DNA of 13,031 bases from Spirochaetales bacterium. GTDB lineage: Bacteria > Spirochaetota > Spirochaetia > DSM-2461. The DNA lies in NCBI GenBank assembly GCA_002748225.1, contig PDRU01000127.1, forward strand, positions 1 through 13,031, read 5' to 3'. Shown piece after piece: positions 1 to 6,076 of the stretch (position 1 is the stretch's first letter; each line of letters opens with the position of its first letter). The position numbers were made by a program, and so were the translations under genes. Below the pieces are notes generated by a model. The model worked only from the letters and a program-made list of their open reading frames with translations, searched no databases and was not told the origin of the DNA.

Positions 1-718
1 AGCCCAGAGAGGCAGGGAATTTTCTATGAGCCTCTCAACAAATTCACGTTTAGGGGTGGTACTCTCCAGATGATCGGAAACCACTTTAAAGATATAAAGA
101 TCTTCGGCTCGAACCACGTCCTGAAGAGCAGCTTTAAAATGAGCGGCTTCCATATCAGCCAGAAACACTTCAGGACCGGCCCGGCCGGTTAAGGGAACGG
201 CCGCTGTTCTGACGGGCAGTGCGGGGATTGAAGGAGGGATTTCAGGGACGCGCTGATTCCGGACGGCGCGCTCACGGCCTGCGGCGTGAGGGCTTCCGGC
301 GTCGCGCCAATTCCGGACGGCGCGCTCACGGCCTGCGGCGCGCGGACTTTTGGCAGCAGACACCTTACCTGCGGCACACTCACGGCCTGCTTCGCGCGGA
401 CTTCCGGCACCACTCCAATTCCGGGCGGCGCGCTCACGGCCTGCGGCGCACGGACTTTCGGCAGCAGACACCTTCCCTGAGGCACGCTCACGTCTTGCGG
501 CGTGCGGGCTTTCGGCACTGCGCTGATTCCGGGGGGCGCGCTCACGGCCGGCCAGCTCCGCGCGGTACAGCGAACCCACAGGAATATCCGGGTCTGTTAC
601 TCCGGCAATGCCCGCATTGAAGGCCCGGCCGATACGGTATTTTCCGGTAATACCGGATAAGAGGCCGGGCCTCGGCAGGCAGCGCTGTATGAATAAGAGT
701 GAGGGGCTTTCGGGCCAT
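1..718 (-). pseudogene. Nucleosidase of the phosphorylase superfamily, broken and repeat-expanded (3' end beyond window)
   Basis: This is the remnant of a 5'-methylthioadenosine/adenosylhomocysteine-type nucleosidase (PNP/UDP phosphorylase superfamily). The ATG at 718-716 follows a GGGAG site and opens with a typical N-terminus containing TALPAEARPLIRYY, but that frame stops at 542 after 58 codons. A second frame, open from above 660 to position 1, carries the rest: FNAGIAGVTDPDIPVGSL (core nucleobase/ribose region) and, after a repeat array, FLADMEAAHF and KVVSDHLES, which match the substrate-binding Met-Glu and catalytic Asp regions of the family. Roughly 35-45 codons expected between the two parts are missing and the frame changes there. 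The stretch between GSLYRAELAGRE and PLTGRAGPEVF is occupied by an in-frame 54-bp repeat array. It starts 19 bp after the oxidoreductase stop, so it is the last seen member of the leu operon. Loss of function is inferred; sequencing error could explain the frameshift but not the repeats. Confidence 0.65.
251..553. repeat. 54-bp tandem repeat array (about 5.6 copies) in a coding frame
   Basis: The core CTCACG motif recurs at 271, 325, 379, 433, 487 and 541, exactly 54 bp apart each time. Two variants exist. Copies starting near 251, 305, 413 and 521 contain ATTCCGG followed by GGCGCG; copies starting near 359 and 467 begin GACACCTT and lack it. Copies 2-3 and 4-5 therefore form a 108-bp dimer repeated twice. 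Because 54 is a multiple of three, several frames stay open across the array. Only one of them, on the minus strand, joins recognisable nucleosidase sequence on both sides, where each unit reads like AAGRERAVRNW..AGSPH (18 residues, Arg-rich). The other long open frames over this array on both strands are by-products of the periodicity. Confidence 0.9.
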
Positions 719-737
719 AGAGCGTTCTCCCGAAAGA

Positions 738-1349
738 TCAGATAACCATTGTACGGCAGTAACTGCCGACTTCTTCCAGAAAAGCCCTCCGCTCTTCCCG
801 GGAGATATTGGAAACTTCGCTTATGTTAAACCACTTCCAGTTCCGTACACCGCAGAATTCCAGTAAACCGCGGCAAAAAGAATCTTCTACTGTACAAATA
901 CCTTCTTCCGGCGCCCCCATGGTGCTGACCACCACAGCCTGGCGCACATGGGTGAGCAAGGGCGAAGCGTCCGATTCATCAAATGCCCACTGGGGCAGAA
1001 AAACCTTGTCCGCAAAACCTTTCAGCAGTGCGGGCATAACAGACCACCACACAGGAAAAACAAAAATCAGATAGTCGGCCTTTTCTATGCGCTTTTGATA
1101 CGCGCCCACTTTAGGATCCTTAAACTGTCCTTTGGTGTATACGGCCAGCTCTTCCACACGGAGTACCGGATCAAAGTTCTCCCGGTGCAAATCAAGAAAG
1201 TCCACAGAAACACCGGCTGTTTCCAGTTCCTTCTGTAATTGCCGTGCTATGGCAAAATTGAAACTGTCCTGCCAGGGATGATCAATAATCAGCAGAGCGC
1301 GGCCGCGTCCGCTTTTTATTCTTCTTTCTGATTCAGAAACACTACTCAT
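738..1349 (-). CDS. Flavodoxin-fold NAD(P)H dehydrogenase (quinone)
   Basis: A 203-residue protein of the Flavodoxin_2 / NQO-like family, expected to be a soluble FMN- or FAD-dependent reductase of quinones or related acceptors using NAD(P)H. Residues 17-60 form the first beta strand, phosphate-binding turn and helix (LLIIDHPWQDSFNFAIA), with HPWQDSFN replacing the usual HP..SFN loop. FPVWWSVMPALLKGFADKVF lies at about 98-117 and is the strongest family signature (isoalloxazine contact region). STMGAP at 142-147 is the second flavin loop. The start is the ATG at 1349, six bases after GGAGG. It begins 20 bp after the leuB stop and is followed 19 bp later by the nucleosidase remnant, so it is probably co-transcribed with leuAB, although no biochemical link to leucine synthesis is evident. 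The exact substrate cannot be read from sequence. Confidence 0.85.
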   Translation of the reverse strand: MSSVSESERRIKSGRGRALLIIDHPWQDSFNFAIARQLQKELETAGVSVDFLDLHRENFDPVLRVEELAVYTKGQFKDPKVGAYQKRIEKADYLIFVFPVWWSVMPALLKGFADKVFLPQWAFDESDASPLLTHVRQAVVVSTMGAPEEGICTVEDSFCRGLLEFCGVRNWKWFNISEVSNISREERRAFLEEVGSYCRTMVI

Positions 1350-1369
1350 TTGCAGCCTCCCCAGGCATT

Positions 1370-2431
1370 TTACAGTCTTTCGGCAACTGCATCACCCATG
1401 GCGGCTGTTCCCGAAACTTTTTCGCCCGAAAAGGCAATATCGGCTGTCCGGAAACCGGCGGCAATGGTTTTCTCAACCGCGCTGTAAATGCGCTCTGCGG
1501 CCCGTTTTTCACCCAAAGAATACTCCAGCATCATGGCCCCCGAAAGAATCTGCGCCAGCGGGTTGGCCAGTCCTTTACCGGCAATGTCGGGAGCCGAGCC
1601 GCCGGAAGGCTCAAACAGATGCACCGTTTCCCCCAGAGAGGCGGACGGCAGCATGCCCAGCGAACCGGCCAGAGCAGCTGACTCATCGGAAAGAATGTCT
1701 CCAAAAAGATTTCCGGTAACAATAACATCGAACCGGGCAGGGTTCAGAATAAGCTGCATGGCCGCGTTGTCCACATACATGTGGCTCAGCTCCACATCAG
1801 AATTGGCCTTTCCATACGCAATAGCGGTTTCCCTCCAGAGCATGGAAGAGCGCAGAACGTTGGCCTTGTCCACACTGCAGACTCTGCCGCTGCGGCTGCG
1901 GGCCGCCTTAAAGCCCGCCTCCAGAATGCGCTGTACCTCTTCTCTGCGGTAGACCATGGTATCCAGACCTTCATCTTCAGAGAGTTTTTTAGGCTCTCCG
2001 AAATAGATGCCGCCGGTCAGCTCCCGCACTGTCAGAATATCCACCCGTTTTTCCCGCTCCTGAAAGTTCAGGGGGCAGAAGGCGGCCAGCTGAGGATACA
2101 GTCTGACCGGCCTGAGATTGGCATACAGACCCAGAGCTTTGCGGAGGGCCAGAAGGCCGCCTGTCTCCGGCCGTTTTTCAGGAGGCAGATGGTCCCACTC
2201 GGGACCGCCCACACTGCCCAGAAACACAGCCTGTGAATTCAGACAGAGCTGCCGGGTGTCAGGCGGCAGGGGCTCTCCGGCAGCGTCAATGGCCGCTCCG
2301 CCGATGAGTCCTTCAGTGTAATTCAGGGAAAAACCTTCGCTGGAGGCAGCGGCATCCAGCACTTTGCGGGCTTCGGCCATTACTTCCGGGCCGATGTGAT
2401 CTCCGCTTAATACGGCAATGTTATAACTCAT
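1370..2431 (-). CDS. leuB: 3-isopropylmalate dehydrogenase
   Basis: A 353-residue beta-decarboxylating dehydrogenase that converts 3-isopropylmalate to 2-oxoisocaproate with NAD+, the third dedicated step of leucine synthesis. The order of motifs is typical: GDHIGPEVM near the N-terminus; GGLLALRKALGLYANLRPV, with the substrate-binding arginines and the Leu residues that select isopropylmalate over isocitrate; VRELTGGIYFGEPK; DKANVL with the catalytic Lys; and TGNLFGDILSDESAALAGS, holding the Mg-binding aspartates. EPSGGSAPDIAGKGLANP forms the NAD-binding loop. The length equals that of bacterial LeuB. Its ATG overlaps the leuA stop as ATGA, so translation is likely coupled. The leader upstream of leuA should control both genes. 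leuC and leuD, needed for the intervening isomerase step, are not in the window. Confidence 0.97.
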   Translation of the reverse strand: MSYNIAVLSGDHIGPEVMAEARKVLDAAASSEGFSLNYTEGLIGGAAIDAAGEPLPPDTRQLCLNSQAVFLGSVGGPEWDHLPPEKRPETGGLLALRKALGLYANLRPVRLYPQLAAFCPLNFQEREKRVDILTVRELTGGIYFGEPKKLSEDEGLDTMVYRREEVQRILEAGFKAARSRSGRVCSVDKANVLRSSMLWRETAIAYGKANSDVELSHMYVDNAAMQLILNPARFDVIVTGNLFGDILSDESAALAGSLGMLPSASLGETVHLFEPSGGSAPDIAGKGLANPLAQILSGAMMLEYSLGEKRAAERIYSAVEKTIAAGFRTADIAFSGEKVSGTAAMGDAVAERL

Positions 2432-3954
2432 TTCGCGCTGTCCCTGAGCATTTCCATACGGTTCAGCGCGTTGATATAGGCCAGAGCCGATGCTTCGACA
2501 ATATCGGTGGAAGAAGCCCTGCCGTCAACGGTGATTCCATTAAAATTCACCTGCACCTTCACCTGGCCCTGAGCGTCTTTGCCGCTGCCGACCGCCTGAA
2601 TAACATACTCATTGAGTACGCCGGGCACGCCTGTACACTGATCAATGGACTGGAAAACGGCATCGACAGGTCCATCCCCGGCCTGAGTACCCAGAAAAAC
2701 CTCTTCGCCCTTCATGAGCTTCACTGCGGCCGAAGGAATAACGTGGTTGCCGGTCCATGTCTGAAAAGTATCCAGACGCCAGCCCGAAGGAAAATCACCC
2801 AGAACCCCGGAAACAAGAGTAAACAGATCCTCGTCGTACACTTCTTTCTTCTTGTCAGCTATAACCGTAAATTTCTGATAGAGGGAATCCATCTGCCGGC
2901 TGTCAAGAACTATGTTGTACTGTTCCAGTTTTTCCTTAAGCGCGGCCTTTCCCGAGTGCCGCCCCATAACCAGAGATTCACGGCTGCGCCCAATATGGGC
3001 CGGATTCATTATTTCGTAGGTTTCCCGGTGCTGAATAACTCCATGCTGATGAATCCCCGACTCATGACTGAACACGTTATCGCCGAAGATGGGCTTGTTC
3101 CGGGGAGTAACCAGTCCGGTAATATTCTGAAGGAGACGGCTGGTAGGATACAGATACTCTGTTTTGACATTGGTCTCCACATTCCATATATCCCTGCGCA
3201 CATTAAGTGCCATAACCAGTTCTTCCAGAGCCGCGTTACCGGCACGCTCGCCAATACCGTTAAGGGTAACTTCAACCTGCCCGGCTCCGGCTTTAACAGC
3301 CGCAAGGGTGTTAGCCACAGCCACACCCAGATCGTTATGACAGTGAGTAGACAGAATAACACTCTCTCCAATTTCCGGTATGGCCTCTGTTAACGCGGCC
3401 ATGCGCTCACCGTACTCATCCGGCATGGCATAACCTACCGTGTCGGGAATGTTCAGAGTATTGGCCCCGGCTTTTACAGCTGTCTTAAGAGCTTTAACCA
3501 TAAAGTCCCATTCACTCCGGGAAGCATCCTCGGGTGAAAATTCAATTAAATCAAACCCCTGCTCTCTGGCATAAGCAACATGCCGGTTAATGGATTCAAG
3601 AACTTCCTGTTCACTCATCTGCAGCTTGTGCTTCATGTGCAGGGGGCTGGTGGCTATAAACACATGGATCATTTTGCGGGGGCATTCACAGAGCGCGTCC
3701 CGCACAGCGTCTATATCCGCCTGCCGGCACCGGGCCAGTCCCACAACTGTGGCATTCTTTACGGCCGCACCAATGCGTTTAACAGCTTCAAACTGTACGG
3801 GAGAGGAAACCGGGAAACCGGCTTCAATACGGTCCACCCCCAGTCTGTCCAGGGCTTCGGCCATTTCAATTTTCTGCTCAACCGTCATGGAAGCGCCGGG
3901 AGACTGTTCTCCGTCCCGGAGAGTGGTATCGAAAATAACAATTTTACGCGGCAT
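2428..3954 (-). CDS. leuA: 2-isopropylmalate synthase
   Basis: A 508-residue enzyme condensing acetyl-CoA with 2-oxoisovalerate, the committed step of leucine synthesis. The N-terminal TIM barrel starts with DTTLRDGEQSPG (residues 9-20; Asp9 is a metal ligand and Arg13 is catalytic) and continues to HCHNDLG (204-210; His204 and His206 are metal ligands) and NGIGERAGNAALEE (232-245; Asn240 completes the site). FSHESGIHQHG lies in the flexible subdomain. From about residue 390 onward a full LeuA allosteric domain is present (GDGPVDAVFQSI, GKDAQGQVKV, STDIVEASALAYI), so leucine feedback inhibition is expected. The layout matches LeuA rather than citramalate synthase, but substrate choice was not tested. 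The start ATG at 3954 is preceded by AGAGGAG. Expression is probably set by the promoter and leader at 3955-4338. Confidence 0.95.
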   Translation of the reverse strand: MPRKIVIFDTTLRDGEQSPGASMTVEQKIEMAEALDRLGVDRIEAGFPVSSPVQFEAVKRIGAAVKNATVVGLARCRQADIDAVRDALCECPRKMIHVFIATSPLHMKHKLQMSEQEVLESINRHVAYAREQGFDLIEFSPEDASRSEWDFMVKALKTAVKAGANTLNIPDTVGYAMPDEYGERMAALTEAIPEIGESVILSTHCHNDLGVAVANTLAAVKAGAGQVEVTLNGIGERAGNAALEELVMALNVRRDIWNVETNVKTEYLYPTSRLLQNITGLVTPRNKPIFGDNVFSHESGIHQHGVIQHRETYEIMNPAHIGRSRESLVMGRHSGKAALKEKLEQYNIVLDSRQMDSLYQKFTVIADKKKEVYDEDLFTLVSGVLGDFPSGWRLDTFQTWTGNHVIPSAAVKLMKGEEVFLGTQAGDGPVDAVFQSIDQCTGVPGVLNEYVIQAVGSGKDAQGQVKVQVNFNGITVDGRASSTDIVEASALAYINALNRMEMLRDSAK

Positions 3955-4050
3955 CTTTATTTCTCCTCTTCATTTTGCATGCTGCACAATTTACCGGGGC
4001 CGGCCGAATTCAGCGTTTTTCGGAGCGGCTTCCCTTGAACCTCCTGGTGA

Positions 4051-4070
4051 GTGCGCCCTGCCGGACGCAC
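4051..4070 (-). other. Second stable hairpin in the leuA leader
   Basis: On the minus strand GTGCGTCC-GGCA-GGGCGCAC forms an 8-bp stem (one G-U pair) immediately after the T-run of the attenuator. It has no T-run of its own, so it is not a terminator. It may shield or present the GGAGG at 4044-4040, or stabilise the 5' end of processed leuA mRNA. Its role is inferred. Confidence 0.5.
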
Positions 4071-4097
4071 AAAATAAAAAAGCGGCCTGCGGGCCGC
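4071..4097 (-). terminator. Intrinsic terminator in the leuA leader (attenuator)
   Basis: Read on the minus strand, GCGGCC-CGCA-GGCCGC forms a perfect 6-bp GC stem with a 4-base loop (4097-4082), directly followed by TTTTTTATTTT (4081-4071). It lies inside the leuA leader, 47 nt after the stop of the leucine-rich peptide and about 115 nt before the leuA ATG. No other complete gene lies upstream on this strand for it to terminate. It is therefore best read as the conditional terminator of an attenuation system. Confidence 0.85.
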
Positions 4098-4144
4098 CTG
4101 TTCCGTTTCGGAGGTTAACATCTGTCATAAGCGAATAAGCTGTT

Positions 4145-4258
4145 TTAGATTTGCCTTTCCGCTTCACCGCGATGCCCTGCCTGCCCAAACGGACCAGGTA
4201 AAAGAGATAGGAGTTCCCCGGAAACGCTCAGACTGGTAATGGATTTTAAGCCTGTCAT
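4145..4258 (-). CDS. leuL: Leucine-rich leader peptide of the leuA attenuator
   Basis: A 37-codon ORF starts at the ATG at 4258-4256, nine bases after a full AAGGAG site (4273-4268), and ends at the TAA at 4147-4145. It lies within the leuA leader, about 45 nt after the predicted transcription start. The peptide begins MTGLKSITSLSVSG and continues ELLSLLPGPFG. It has six leucines, four of them in the five residues 16-20, encoded by CTC, CTA, (Ser TCT), CTT and TTA. CTA and TTA appear uncommon in the neighbouring genes, which mostly use CTG. Leucine clusters in a short ORF between a promoter and an intrinsic terminator are the hallmark of leu operon leaders (E. coli leuL is the reference). The function would be ribosome stalling when charged Leu-tRNA is scarce. 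There is no similarity to a known leader beyond this layout. Confidence 0.75.
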   Translation of the reverse strand: MTGLKSITSLSVSGELLSLLPGPFGQAGHRGEAERQI

Positions 4259-4309
4259 CAAACGGGTCTCCTTCACGGTTTGCAAAACCGCACCGCAGTG
4301 TATGGAGAA

Positions 4310-4338
4310 AGACTACAGATGAACCGGTAAACCGTCAA
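4310..4338 (-). promoter_or_regulatory. Promoter of the leu operon
   Basis: On the minus strand TTGACG (4338-4333) is followed after 17 bp by TAGTCT (4315-4310). The -35 element matches five of six consensus bases; the -10 is weaker. Transcription would start near 4303, about 45 nt upstream of the leader peptide ATG and about 350 nt upstream of leuA. It faces away from the promoter region of the 65-residue gene. Confidence 0.6.
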
Positions 4339-4368
4339 GCCGGACAGGATTCTATTTTTTTGTCTGGC
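4339..4368. promoter_or_regulatory. Inverted repeat between divergent promoters (possible operator)
   Basis: GCCGGACA (4339-4346) and TGTCTGGC (4361-4368) form an 8-bp inverted repeat with one mismatch to perfect symmetry and a 14-bp AT-rich spacer. It abuts the -35 box of the leu promoter and lies upstream of the 65-residue gene. It could be a protein-binding site acting on both directions or simply a chance repeat. Confidence 0.3.
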
Positions 4369-4396
4369 GTGATACAGTATTTTTCAATTTCGCCGA

Positions 4397-4404
4397 TATA
4401 TTAT
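4397..4404 (+). promoter_or_regulatory. Possible -10 element for the 65-residue gene
   Basis: TATATTAT lies 28 bp upstream of the ATG at 4432 and fits a -10 box (TATATT or TATTAT). No convincing -35 hexamer is seen at 16-18 bp; TTGTCT at 4360 is too far. The assignment rests on position and AT-richness only. Confidence 0.3.
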
Positions 4405-4431
4405 AGAGTAATATGTTTCAGGGAGGTTACC

Positions 4432-4629
4432 ATGCGTGATTTACTTAAGGAATTTGAAGGAGATGTTACCGTTGTAAAAGAATGGTACAGCGACGACTCC
4501 GGAAAACCCATTGAATCATTTGTTGTAATTGTTGATGGTCAAGACTACAAATCCTATAAATCCATGCCCAAGGCAATGGAACGGGCTTTAGCTATTTCGC
4601 ATCGTCATAAACACAAGAAAAAAAAATAA
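4432..4629 (+). CDS. Small conserved-looking protein of unknown function, Lys/His-rich tail
   Basis: A 65-residue protein that I do not recognise. The start is the ATG at 4432, five bases after GGGAGG (4421-4426); an in-frame ATG at 4360 has no such site and falls in the promoter region. The body (MRDLLKEFEGDVTVVKEW, then GKPIESFVVIVDGQDYKSY) looks like a small alpha/beta fold with alternating hydrophobic strands. It is followed by a helix (MPKAMERALAIS) and the strongly basic end HRHKHKKKK. No signal peptide or membrane segment is present. The basic tail suggests nucleic-acid or acidic-surface binding, but this is only inference. It is the first gene of the rightward block, 36 bp before a 33-codon ORF and 130 bp before the HD-GYP gene, and may be co-transcribed with them. 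Confidence 0.7.
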   Translation: MRDLLKEFEGDVTVVKEWYSDDSGKPIESFVVIVDGQDYKSYKSMPKAMERALAISHRHKHKKKK

Positions 4630-4665
4630 ATAAAACCTGATCGGCTGGGACAGAAGAGGAACGCC

Positions 4666-4767
4666 ATGGTAAACGCAGAGCAAGTACATTTGAAGGTAAA
4701 AAGTAAAAAAACTGCATTCTGCCCTGGCTTTTGTCCTACCCGGTTTAAGATGGTATCAGATGAGTAA
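4666..4767 (+). CDS. Candidate 33-residue ORF overlapping the HD-GYP start
   Basis: The ATG at 4666 follows AGAGGA by four bases, a better ribosome binding site than anything in front of the HD-GYP ATG. The frame runs 33 codons and stops at 4765-4767, so it overlaps the first 8 nt of the next gene (ATGAGTAA). The peptide begins MVNAEQVHLKVKSKK and contains FCPGFCPTR, a Cys-Pro-x-x-Cys-Pro pair. It is not recognised. The overlap suggests a translational-coupling leader for the phosphodiesterase, but a chance ORF cannot be excluded. Confidence 0.4.
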   Translation: MVNAEQVHLKVKSKKTAFCPGFCPTRFKMVSDE

Positions 4768-5998
4768 AAAAAATATAAAGTCTTCCAGCCGGTTAAACCG
4801 GATTCTCGAAATTGACCGGGAGCTGGATCTGATCAAAGACCTGGATCTTCTGCTGGAGCGCCTGCTGTTTATGGCGCGCAGGGAAGCCAACGCGGACGCG
4901 GGAACGGTTTACATCAGGGAAGGCGACGATCTTGTATTCAAACATACTCAGAATGATACTTTTGAAGCAAAGCTTAAACCGGGTGAAGATCTGGTTTATT
5001 CCTATTTTTCCATACCAATCAGCGACAAATCCATATCCGGGTTTGTTGCCAGGCACGAAACGTTTCTCAATATTCCGGATATGTATAATATCAGCAAGTC
5101 GGCGTCGTACAGCTTTGATTCGTCTTTTGATGTTGAAACCGGCTATAAAACTGTATCCAGTCTTTCCTTTCCCCTTATTTCCAGCGACGGAGATCTTCTG
5201 GGAGTTATGCAGCTGCTCAATGCCCGGAATAAGCACAACGAATTTGTTCCCTTCCGTCAGGAAGATGAGCCTTTCTTCGAAATTTTCGCGCGCTTCGGTT
5301 CCAAGGCCATACAGCGTGCCCAGATGACCCGGAACCTGTTAATTACCATAACCGGTTTTGCCGGACTGCGCGATCCCAAGGAAACCGGAGCTCATGTAAA
5401 CAGGGTTGGCGCCTACTCAATGGAAATTTACGCAAAATGGGCTCAGCGCAAAAATCTGAAGCAGGAAGAAATTGATAAAAACAAGGACATACTGCGTATG
5501 GCCGCCATGCTTCACGATGTCGGCAAAGTAGGCATAAGCGATATTATTCTGAAAAAGCCCAGCCGTTTTGACGACAGGGAACGCCGCATTATGGAGTCGC
5601 ATACATGGCTGGGAGCCCGGCAGTTCCTGGACAAAACAGAGCTGAATGAAATTGCCAGAGAGGTTGCCCTGCACCACCATGAAAACTGGGACGGAACCGG
5701 TTATCCCGGTAAAATAGGCGACTTATTTGAAGCAGACAAATATATTCACGAGGTAAAAAAACGGCCTAAAGGACTTAAAGGTGAAGAGATTCCCCTGTAT
5801 GCCCGCATAGTGGCCATTGCGGATGTTTACGATGCTCTCAGTTCCCCGCGTGTCTATAAAGAAGCCTGGGCGGAAGAAGATGTACTGAAAACCATCCGGG
5901 AAGAAAAAGGCAAAAAGTTTGATCCGGAGATTGTGGATGTTTTCTTCGAAATACTCCCCATACTGCGGAATATACGGCAGCGCTACCCTGATGACTAA
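4760..5998 (+). CDS. GAF and HD-GYP domain protein, probable cyclic-di-GMP phosphodiesterase
   Basis: A 412-residue cytoplasmic signalling protein. Residues about 20-185 form a GAF domain (DADAGTVYIREGD-like strand at 45-56, PLISSDGDLLGVMQLLNA at 138-155) for an unknown ligand. Residues about 192-405 form an HD-GYP domain with ETGAHVNRV (208-216), the metal-binding LHDVGKVGISD (251-261; His252, Asp253), the basic HHHENWDGTGYP (305-316) and ARIVAIADVYDALSS (348-362). All residues expected for hydrolysis of c-di-GMP are present. About 22 extra residues lie between GYP and LKGEEIPL compared with the usual compact loop. There is no membrane anchor or receiver domain, so signal input is presumably through GAF. 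The ATG at 4760 has only a weak ribosome site and overlaps the end of the 33-codon ORF. The next gene is glyA, 78 bp downstream. Confidence 0.93.
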   Translation: MSKKNIKSSSRLNRILEIDRELDLIKDLDLLLERLLFMARREANADAGTVYIREGDDLVFKHTQNDTFEAKLKPGEDLVYSYFSIPISDKSISGFVARHETFLNIPDMYNISKSASYSFDSSFDVETGYKTVSSLSFPLISSDGDLLGVMQLLNARNKHNEFVPFRQEDEPFFEIFARFGSKAIQRAQMTRNLLITITGFAGLRDPKETGAHVNRVGAYSMEIYAKWAQRKNLKQEEIDKNKDILRMAAMLHDVGKVGISDIILKKPSRFDDRERRIMESHTWLGARQFLDKTELNEIAREVALHHHENWDGTGYPGKIGDLFEADKYIHEVKKRPKGLKGEEIPLYARIVAIADVYDALSSPRVYKEAWAEEDVLKTIREEKGKKFDPEIVDVFFEILPILRNIRQRYPDD

Positions 5999-6076
5999 GC
6001 GGAGAAACCTGCTCACCTTGCAATAGTGGCCTGCCGGCGGTTATCTTTGTTATTAAGATTATTCAAAGGGAACAAT

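Noticed and set aside
189..620. Long open frames on both strands over the repeat array, encoding Pro/Val- or Arg/His-rich repeat proteins
   Set aside because: They exist because the 54-bp period is a multiple of three. None has a convincing ribosome site, and only a different minus-strand frame joins real nucleosidase sequence.
3957..3980. A 7-codon ORF (MQNEEEK) just before leuA
   Set aside because: It has no ribosome site of its own and consists mainly of the leuA ribosome site sequence, so it is probably chance.
275..4092. The 10-mer CGGCCTGCGG shared by the 54-bp repeats and the leu terminator
   Set aside because: It is short, GC-rich and nearly self-complementary, so a chance match is likely.
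3991..4188. A 65-codon minus-strand ORF in the leuA leader
   Set aside because: It runs through the intrinsic terminator and overlaps the better-supported leader peptide in another frame; it has no good ribosome site or recognisable sequence.
3955..4303. T-box riboswitch controlling leuA
   Set aside because: No AGGGTGGNACC sequence or long T-box specifier arrangement was found; the leader peptide explains the terminator better.
4200..4310. A possible tRNA-Leu, suggested by CTTAAAATCC on the minus strand
   Set aside because: No acceptor stem, D-loop or TTC loop could be fitted around it; the sequence is part of the leader peptide gene.
6022..6052. TTGCAA-N17-TTATCT as a glyA promoter
   Set aside because: The -10 hexamer matches the consensus at only two positions; glyA may instead be read from upstream.
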